A stretch of 17,973 nt of DNA from Burkholderiales bacterium. GTDB taxonomy: Bacteria; Pseudomonadota; Gammaproteobacteria; Burkholderiales; Usitatibacteraceae. Within the stretch, counting starts at the first letter, position 1. Each line of letters begins with the position of its first letter. Below the pieces are notes generated by a model. The model did no database searches and was not told the DNA's origin. It saw only the letters and a list, made by a program, of their open reading frames with translations. Both the position numbers and the translations under genes were made by a program. The stretch covers positions 1 to 17,973 of the forward strand of contig JACMOJ010000002.1 in assembly GCA_014378085.1 (NCBI GenBank), written 5' to 3'. Of this stretch, positions 12,390 to 17,973 are shown one piece after another.

Positions 12390-13927
12390 TGGCCGTCGAC
12401 ATCCGACCCGCCGTCGTCACAAATCTGCGTGAGGTCATTCAAGCAATTGATCAATTGCCGACCCGAGTCGAGCACGCGACCGCCTCCTCGCGCGATGCAC
12501 GTCCCGGCACGATGTTCTTAGCCTATCCCGGCGCGGCGCGAGATGGTCGTTCCTTTATCGACGACGCCGTCATTCGCGGTGCTTCTGCGGTGATGTATGA
12601 ATCCGCTGGCGACTTCCAGTGGAACGATGCCTGGCGGGTGCCGCATGTGGCGGTGACGGATCTCAAACAATTTGCGAGCGCCATTGGTGCCCACGTCTAC
12701 GGCCATCCGTCAAACCCGCTGTGGATGGTCGGCGTTACCGGCACGAATGGCAAAACATCTGTCTCACAATGGATCGCACAATCGCTCGAGATGGCTGGAC
12801 GCCGCAGTGCAGTACTCGGCACGATCGGCAATGGCTTGGTGGGTGCGCTGACGACCTCGGACAACACAACGCCGGACGCAATCGTATTACAGCGCTACCT
12901 GCGTGAATTTGTGAACGCAGGCGCGGCAACGTGCGCCATGGAAGTATCCAGTCACGGCCTTGATCAGGGACGTGTCGCGGACGTGAAATACGACGTCGCC
13001 GTTTTTACCAACTTGACACGCGATCACCTCGATTATCACGGCACGATGGAAGCCTATGGTGAGGCCAAAGCAAAACTTTTTGCATTACGTGGTCTGAAGG
13101 CGGCGGTGGTGAATGTGGATGATGTGTTTGGCCGCGAGCTTGCCAGCCGCGCGGAGCGGCGTGGTGTTGAGGTAATCCGCTATGCCACCAAAGCTGGTGC
13201 AAGGTTCGCGAACCTGATTGCACACAATATCGCGGTGACCTCTGCTGGGCTCAGCTTTACCGTGCAGAGCCTGGACGCTAACGGCCTCACGACCGACGAG
13301 GCGGAAGTTGAGTCTGACATTCTTGGCGCGTTTAATGCCAGCAATTTGCTCGCGGTGATTGGCTGCCTCAAGGCTAGCGGGATCGCGATTGCTGCTGCGG
13401 CGTCTATTGTGGGTAAGTTGGCACCTGTCACTGGTCGTATGCAGAAAGTTCGTGCGACCGTGAACCCTGCGAATAAACCATTGGTTGTCGTTGATTACGC
13501 ACATACGCCGGACGCGCTGGAGAAGGTGCTCTCGACGATCGCCGCGATTGTGCCGGATAAAGGGCGATTGATTTCTGTGTTTGGCTGCGGCGGTGATCGC
13601 GACAGCGGTAAACGACCACTGATGGGCGCAATCTCCGGGCGGTACGCAGATTTCACCATCCTCACGTCAGACAATCCACGCACAGAAGACCCGGCAAAAA
13701 TACTTGCCGATATTGGGGCGGGCATTGGCCCGGCACCGCATCACACCGTTATTGATCGACAACAAGCCATTTTTGAAGCGCTTGATCGGGCGGTTGCAAC
13801 GGACGTTGTTGTAATTGCCGGTAAGGGGCATGAGGACTACCAAATCATTGGTGAGACAAAACATCACTTTAGCGATGTTGAAGTCGCCCTCGAAGCGCTG
13901 CGTGTGTGGAAAGGGCGTCCGGAATGA
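12386..13927 (+). CDS. murE: UDP-MurNAc-L-Ala-D-Glu:meso-diaminopimelate ligase
   Basis: 513 residues. MurE adds the third residue to the UDP-MurNAc peptide in the cytoplasm, using ATP. Domains: N-terminal UDP-binding (about 1-110) with the ASSRDARPGTMFLAYPG segment, central ATPase with P-loop TGTNGKT at 118-124, EVSSHGL and NLTRDHLDYHG, and C-terminal ligase domain with VVDYAHTPDAL, FGCGGDRDSGKRP and DNPRTEDP (Asp429 to Arg432). DNPR marks meso-diaminopimelate rather than lysine as substrate, so this organism has DAP-type peptidoglycan. AAGGA precedes the start. It overlaps both ftsI and murF by 4 nt. ATG 12386 or the next in-frame ATG (12389) could be used. Confidence 0.97.
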   Translation: MMAVDIRPAVVTNLREVIQAIDQLPTRVEHATASSRDARPGTMFLAYPGAARDGRSFIDDAVIRGASAVMYESAGDFQWNDAWRVPHVAVTDLKQFASAIGAHVYGHPSNPLWMVGVTGTNGKTSVSQWIAQSLEMAGRRSAVLGTIGNGLVGALTTSDNTTPDAIVLQRYLREFVNAGAATCAMEVSSHGLDQGRVADVKYDVAVFTNLTRDHLDYHGTMEAYGEAKAKLFALRGLKAAVVNVDDVFGRELASRAERRGVEVIRYATKAGARFANLIAHNIAVTSAGLSFTVQSLDANGLTTDEAEVESDILGAFNASNLLAVIGCLKASGIAIAAAASIVGKLAPVTGRMQKVRATVNPANKPLVVVDYAHTPDALEKVLSTIAAIVPDKGRLISVFGCGGDRDSGKRPLMGAISGRYADFTILTSDNPRTEDPAKILADIGAGIGPAPHHTVIDRQQAIFEALDRAVATDVVVIAGKGHEDYQIIGETKHHFSDVEVALEALRVWKGRPE

Positions 13928-15309
13928 GCGGCGCAACGATGACACTCACCGATTGCGCCCGCAAATTGGGTGCCAAGTTGCAGGCCAAGAATGCTTACGC
14001 AATGTTTGCCGGAGTGTCGACCGATAGTCGTTCCATTGCGGCCAATGAACTGTTTGTTGCGTTGAAGGGGCCGACATTTGACGGTCATGAATACGTCGAA
14101 CAAGTTCGCCAGCGCGGTGCGGCAGCGGCGTTAGTCGCACGCCCGCTGCCGATTGACCTCGCCCAGATTGTGGTTGGCGACACGATGCTGGCCTATGGTG
14201 CGCTCGCGCAGGTTTGGCGTAGCCGGTTCAGTCTTCCCGTCATCGCGTTGACTGGCAGTAACGGTAAAACGACGGTAAAGGAAATGTTGCGTTGTGTGAT
14301 GGCGAAGCATGTCGGTCACGCCGATGAGGTGCTCGCCACGGAAGGCAACATGAATAACAACATCGGATTGCCGCAAATGTTGCTGCGTTTGGATGGCCAC
14401 CATCGTGCTGCCGTGTTTGAGATGGGCATGAACCATCTGTATGAAATCGACTATCTGACACGTTTGGCGGTGCCGGATGTGGCGTTAATCATCATGGCGG
14501 GCACCGCGCATATCGGCGAACTCGGCTCCCGGCAGGCAATTGCGCAGGCCAAGGGTGAGATTTACGCCGGTCTGCGCGACGACGGTGTCGCGTGTATCAA
14601 CATCGATGATCAATATGCGCATTACTGGCAGCGATTGGTCGGGGAAACACGCCGCATCGTGACATTTGGTACGGCACCATCGGCTGATGTTCGGGGTGAG
14701 CTCACCGGCGCCGGTTTAAAACTGCATGCGGGGACGGAGGTGGCGGAGGTTCGTCTACACGTAATGGGTGGACACAATCAGCGCAATGCGATTGCTGCGG
14801 CAGCGGGCGCGCATGCGCTTGGGTTGCCGTTGGCGACGATTGCCGCTGGACTTGCCGATTTTTCCGGTGTTGATGGCCGCTTACAGCGTTATGTTGGCCA
14901 CAATTTAGCCACCATCATCGACGACACTTACAACGCAAATCCAGATTCAATGCGTGCCGCGATTGACGTGCTCGCAACACAAGCCGGCAAACGCTTGCTG
15001 GTGTTGGGTGACATGGGTGAACTTGGCGCAGACGCCGCCGCGATGCATGCAGAAATCGGCGCAGAAGCAAAGGCGGCGCAGGTCGACGGACTGTTTGTGC
15101 TCGGCGATCTGGCGCGTGAGTACGCCGCAAGTTTTGGTGCCGGCGCGTTTCACGCATCCAATGTTGAGGAGCTGGTCGCGGCGCTAAAACCAATTCTTGG
15201 CCCCAATACGACGGTACTCGTCAAAGGTTCGCGTTTCATGAAGATGGAGCGTGTGGTTCACGCGCTGGTGGATGCCACACAAATCAAGCCTGCGAAAGGA
15301 ACTCACTAA
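13924..15309 (+). CDS. murF: UDP-MurNAc-tripeptide:D-alanyl-D-alanine ligase
   Basis: 461 residues from ATG 13924. MurF adds the D-Ala-D-Ala dipeptide, completing UDP-MurNAc-pentapeptide, in the cytoplasm. Features: N-terminal [20 protein letters not shown] (residues 30-49), P-loop TGSNGKTT at 110-117, [20 protein letters not shown], a GRLQRY element, the [13 protein letters not shown] motif and [11 protein letters not shown] 13924 overlaps the murE stop as ATGA; an upstream in-frame start at 13906 adds six residues without family support, and ATG 13939 is another possibility. The stop codon shares one base with the mraY start (TAATG). Intact and ordinary in length. Confidence 0.97.
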   Translation: MSGATMTLTDCARKLGAKLQAKNAYAMFAGVSTDSRSIAANELFVALKGPTFDGHEYVEQVRQRGAAAALVARPLPIDLAQIVVGDTMLAYGALAQVWRSRFSLPVIALTGSNGKTTVKEMLRCVMAKHVGHADEVLATEGNMNNNIGLPQMLLRLDGHHRAAVFEMGMNHLYEIDYLTRLAVPDVALIIMAGTAHIGELGSRQAIAQAKGEIYAGLRDDGVACINIDDQYAHYWQRLVGETRRIVTFGTAPSADVRGELTGAGLKLHAGTEVAEVRLHVMGGHNQRNAIAAAAGAHALGLPLATIAAGLADFSGVDGRLQRYVGHNLATIIDDTYNANPDSMRAAIDVLATQAGKRLLVLGDMGELGADAAAMHAEIGAEAKAAQVDGLFVLGDLAREYAASFGAGAFHASNVEELVAALKPILGPNTTVLVKGSRFMKMERVVHALVDATQIKPAKGTH

Positions 15310-16394
15310 TGTTGCTCGAACTTTTCGAGTGGTTAGGAAAAGACATACGTGCGTTCAATGTCTTTAGCTACATTACGCTGCGCACGGTGCTGGCATCAAT
15401 GACCGCACTGGTGATCTCCTTTGTCATCGGGCCGTGGATGATCCGCAAACTGACGGCGATGAAAATCGGCCAGTCGGTTCGCAGCGATGGTCCGCAAAGT
15501 CATTTGGTGAAAGCAGGGACGCCCACTATGGGTGGAGCGCTCATCTTGACGGCGGTAGCCGTCACGACAGTTTTGTGGGCGGATCTCAGCAATCGTTATG
15601 TTTGGGCTTGTCTGGTCACCACTGTAGGTTTCGGTGCAATCGGTTGGATTGATGATTACCGCAAGGTCGTGCATAAAGATTCCAAAGGCCTTTCCGCGAA
15701 GTACAAATTCCTTTGGCAGACGGTGATTGCGGCAACGGCACTGTCCTACCTCGCATTCCGCGCCAATTTGCCGCAGCAGACCGATCTGATTGTGCCGTTT
15801 TTCAAAACGGTCGCGATCCCGCTCGGTGCGATCGGCTTCATTGTGTTGGGATGGTTCATGGTGGTGGGCTTCTCGAACGCCGTGAATCTAACCGATGGTC
15901 TCGACGGACTCGCCATCATGCCGACCGTAATGGTGGCTTCCGCGCTGGCCATCTTTGCCTACGTAGCCGGTAACAAAGTGTTTGCCACCTATCTCGGTGT
16001 ACCGCATATCGTCGGCGCAGGTGAGCTCGCCATCTTCTGTGGCGCGATCGCCGGTGCAGGCCTCGCCTTCTTGTGGTTTAACGCGTACCCCGCCGAAGTG
16101 TTTATGGGCGATGTCGGCGCGCTGGCGCTGGGTGGGGCGCTGGGTTTGGTTGCGGTGATCTGCCGTCAGGAAATTGTGCTGATCATCATGGGCGGCGTGT
16201 TTGTCGTGGAGACGCTGTCGGTAATGATTCAGGTGGCGTCGTTTAAGTTGACGGGAAAGCGCGTGTTCCGAATGGCACCGCTACATCACCACTTTGAATT
16301 AAAAGGCTGGAAAGAGAATCAGGTAGTGGTCAGATTTTGGATCATCACGATGATGCTGGTGTTGTTTGGACTATCGACGTTGAAATTGAGATGA
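15309..16394 (+). CDS. mraY: Phospho-N-acetylmuramoyl-pentapeptide-transferase
   Basis: 361 residues, an inner-membrane enzyme with about ten transmembrane helices that moves phospho-MurNAc-pentapeptide from UDP to undecaprenyl phosphate, making lipid I. Catalytic motifs are complete: the double aspartate D115-D116 in [27 protein letters not shown] (N193, D196, D199), [12 protein letters not shown], and the histidine loop [12 protein letters not shown] near the C-terminus. The start shares the last A of the murF stop (TAATG), and AAAGGAA stands upstream. Its stop is embedded in ATGA, but the ATG there opens only a 23-codon frame; murD follows after 208 bp instead of directly. Confidence 0.97.
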   Translation: MLLELFEWLGKDIRAFNVFSYITLRTVLASMTALVISFVIGPWMIRKLTAMKIGQSVRSDGPQSHLVKAGTPTMGGALILTAVAVTTVLWADLSNRYVWACLVTTVGFGAIGWIDDYRKVVHKDSKGLSAKYKFLWQTVIAATALSYLAFRANLPQQTDLIVPFFKTVAIPLGAIGFIVLGWFMVVGFSNAVNLTDGLDGLAIMPTVMVASALAIFAYVAGNKVFATYLGVPHIVGAGELAIFCGAIAGAGLAFLWFNAYPAEVFMGDVGALALGGALGLVAVICRQEIVLIIMGGVFVVETLSVMIQVASFKLTGKRVFRMAPLHHHFELKGWKENQVVVRFWIITMMLVLFGLSTLKLR

Positions 16395-16462
16395 AGTGTC
16401 CGAATGACGGGCAGTTTGAGGCACAAACACTTGAAGAAAGCCGTCAATGCTCGGGTTTGTAA
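16391..16462 (+). CDS. Possible 23-residue ORF coupled to mraY
   Basis: An ATG at 16391 overlaps the mraY stop as ATGA, the same arrangement as at the real junctions upstream. The frame reads [20 protein letters not shown] and three more residues to TAA at 16460-16462. It has no recognisable motif apart from two Cys, and no homolog I know. It may be chance, since stop codon TGA preceded by A readily yields ATG. Confidence 0.2.
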   Translation: MKCPNDGQFEAQTLEESRQCSGL

Positions 16463-16602
16463 ATCTAGTGATGGAAACCGTTGCGAGCGGCCCGCAGTGT
16501 CTGCGAGCACCGGAGGTGTGTGTGACACCAATTGAGGAGCGGAGCTGACAGATCGGGCCGCGCAGTAGGGTTCATTTGGGCGGCAATGTTTGCAGAAGCG
16601 AA
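16395..16602 (+). other. Non-coding spacer between mraY and murD with inverted repeats
   Basis: 208 bp in an otherwise gapless operon. It contains GCGGCCCG (16487-16494) and its perfect reverse complement CGGGCCGC (16554-16561), and inside that a smaller hairpin GGTGT (16516-16520) with ACACC (16525-16529); GTTTG...CAAAC forms another near 16409. A short ATG frame at 16471-16548 is in phase with murD but ends 54 bases before it. No good sigma70 promoter is evident to me. Confidence 0.55.
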
Positions 16603-17973
16603 ATGATGAATAGGGGTTGGCATGACAAAAGCGTACTTGTTCTTGGCGCGGGCGACACCGGACTCTCCGTCGTCGGCCACCTCCGAAGAATGGGTGCTCG
16701 TGTGCGAGTCGCCGATAGCCGAGACAGACCTCCCGGAGCCGACGCAATCAGAGCGCTTGGTTGTGAGCTTGTCACCGGTCAGTGGACAGACAGTCTCTTT
16801 GGCGACGCCGAACTCGTTGTTGCAAGCCCGGGCGTGGCCGTTGCGGGGCCCGCGTGTGACCCGGCCATCAAGAGGGCCGTCGCGGCGGGGAAAAAGTTCG
16901 TTGGGGACATCGAGCTTTTTGCGTGGCAGCAAAACGAAATAACAGGATCGAGACCTAAAGTGATTGGTATCACCGGCTCCAATGGCAAATCTACCGTGAC
17001 CGCAATGGCAGGCGCGATGTGTGCGGCCGCCGGTTTGAAAACGGTGGTGGCGGGCAATATTGGTCTGCCGGTGTTGGACGCGCTGTTGTCGGCTGAAGAT
17101 TCAGGGCAGCCGGATGTCTACGTGATCGAGTTGTCGTCCTTTCAGTTGGAAACAACGTCCTCGTTGCATCTCGATGCGGCCACCATGCTGAATCTTTCGC
17201 AGGACCATCTGGATCGCTACGATTCCATGGCCGCATACGCCGCCGCCAAGCAGCGGATCTTTATGCACGCAACACACCAGGTCGTTAATCGCGATGATGC
17301 CATCTCGATGTCGATGAAAGCGTTGTTGCCAGATACGCGTTGTGAGTGCGCCAGTTTTGGTTTGGATCAGCCCACCAAAGCAAAGAACTTCGGACTCGCC
17401 GGGGGCTGGTTGGTGCGTGGTGAGGGGCGACTCATGCCGCTTTCAGAATTGCCGGTTGCCGGGTTGCACAACGCCGCCAATGCTCTGGCGGCCTTCGCAC
17501 TTTGTGATGCGATTGGGCTCGACCTGATGAAAGCGGCTGAGGGCGCAAAAACGTTCAAAGGTCTGCCGCATCGCAGCGCGTTAGTCGCAGTTGTCCAAGG
17601 CGTCACGTTCTTGGACGATTCAAAAGGAACCAACGTTGGCTCGACCGTGGCCGCGATGAATGGCATGACCACACCTACCATTCTGATTGCCGGCGGCGAA
17701 GGCAAGGAGCAAGATTTTGCACCACTCGCTGAGCCCATCCGTGCACGCGCAAAAGCGGTGGTACTGATCGGCAAGGATGCCGATCGTATTGAGGTGGCGA
17801 TTGCTGGCACCGGCGTGCCGTGTTTGCGTGCGGAAAATATGGATGACGCGGTACACATGGCATTCGCGCAGTCCACCGCTGGGGATACGGTGTTGTTGTC
17901 GCCGGCGTGCTCGAGTTTTGACATGTTCAAGAATTACAAACATCGGGGGGAAGTGTTTGCGACCGCAGTCACA
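16603..17973 (+). CDS. murD: UDP-MurNAc-L-alanine:D-glutamate ligase (3' end cut off)
   Basis: 457 codons are open to the window edge with no stop, close to full length for MurD. MurD adds D-Glu to UDP-MurNAc-L-Ala in the cytoplasm. Features: N-terminal Rossmann motif KSVLVLGAGDTGLS (residues 9-22), VVASPGVA, P-loop TGSNGKST at 124-131, AGNIGLP, ELSSFQLE, NLSQDHLDRYDS, LPHRSALV, FLDDSKGTNVGST and the closing LLSPACSSFDMFKNYKHRGEVF, which in relatives lies near the C-terminus. Start: paired ATGs at 16603 and 16606 give the usual N-terminus, but no clear Shine-Dalgarno precedes them (only AGAAG). ATG 16622 is out of frame. TTG 16576 is a less likely alternative. Unlike the genes before it, it is not coupled by overlap. 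Confidence 0.95.
   Translation, partial: MMNRGWHDKSVLVLGAGDTGLSVVGHLRRMGARVRVADSRDRPPGADAIRALGCELVTGQWTDSLFGDAELVVASPGVAVAGPACDPAIKRAVAAGKKFVGDIELFAWQQNEITGSRPKVIGITGSNGKSTVTAMAGAMCAAAGLKTVVAGNIGLPVLDALLSAEDSGQPDVYVIELSSFQLETTSSLHLDAATMLNLSQDHLDRYDSMAAYAAAKQRIFMHATHQVVNRDDAISMSMKALLPDTRCECASFGLDQPTKAKNFGLAGGWLVRGEGRLMPLSELPVAGLHNAANALAAFALCDAIGLDLMKAAEGAKTFKGLPHRSALVAVVQGVTFLDDSKGTNVGSTVAAMNGMTTPTILIAGGEGKEQDFAPLAEPIRARAKAVVLIGKDADRIEVAIAGTGVPCLRAENMDDAVHMAFAQSTAGDTVLLSPACSSFDMFKNYKHRGEVFATAVT

Noticed and set aside
16471..16548. Short frame in phase with murD as a lost N-terminal extension
   Set aside because: murD already has a complete family-like N-terminus from 16603, and the short frame shows no similarity to any MurD part.
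16319..16932. Long - strand frames over the mraY-murD junction
   Set aside because: They run antisense to the murD Rossmann and mraY C-terminal coding regions, with no motif and no start signal.
1..17973. A defence, toxin-antitoxin, phage or secondary-metabolite system
   Set aside because: Every sizeable gene was assigned to housekeeping or small accessory families; no nuclease/helicase/reverse-transcriptase module, recombinase or toxin-antitoxin pair is visible.

Overview
The window reads as chromosomal DNA of a betaproteobacterium, by gene order and protein similarity; I cannot name genus or species. It is moderately GC-rich and consists mostly of housekeeping genes packed in operons. There are no tRNA genes, CRISPR arrays, transposases, phage genes or recognisable defence genes. 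The unusual material is in the spacers, promoters, tandem repeats and one structured RNA.

Region 1 (1-1630, + strand): the end of a DUF3833 protein, a 220-bp spacer element built from two facing decamer-repeat arms, a short-chain dehydrogenase and an NTF2-like protein. As I recall, this trio belongs to a widespread accessory cluster found near cyclopropane-fatty-acid synthase, DUF1365 and ChrR/sigma-E-type genes; only its tail is seen here.

Region 2 (1699-4337, - strand): an envelope operon, lpoA-yraN-dolP, divergent from rsmI as in E. coli. The diaA gene that E. coli carries between yraN and dolP is missing, and that gap holds a degenerate 12-bp repeat array. LpoA has no lipobox and carries a six-copy pentapeptide repeat.

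Region 3 (4353-7540, + strand): rsmI (16S rRNA methyltransferase), pyrC (dihydroorotase, with a perfect -10 hexamer 6 bp before its start), a DUF3025 protein with an Asn-Gly hexanucleotide repeat, and rnpB (RNase P RNA). The likely rnpB extended -10 begins with the stop codon of the DUF3025 gene. A TSUP-family permease gene converges on rnpB.

Region 4 (8395-17973): a 434-bp spacer, then the division and cell-wall (dcw) cluster mraZ-rsmH-ftsL-ftsI-murE-murF-mraY-murD, running off the right edge within murD. From rsmH to mraY every junction is a 1- or 4-nt stop/start overlap, implying one transcript with translational coupling. The spacer holds an AT-rich stretch with two DnaA-box-like nonamers and a strong terminator hairpin whose loop is the -35 box of a good sigma70 promoter, followed by TGG(T/G)(G/A) repeats typical of an MraZ operator. 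Coupling breaks between mraY and murD, where a 208-bp structured spacer intervenes.

The genes serve two themes: envelope growth and division (dcw cluster, LpoA, DolP) and RNA maturation (RsmI, RsmH, RnpB). I see no clear new multi-gene system. The best candidates for new biology are the terminator/promoter overlap before mraZ, the mraY-murD spacer, the probable leaderless pyrC and the repeat-bearing non-lipidated LpoA.
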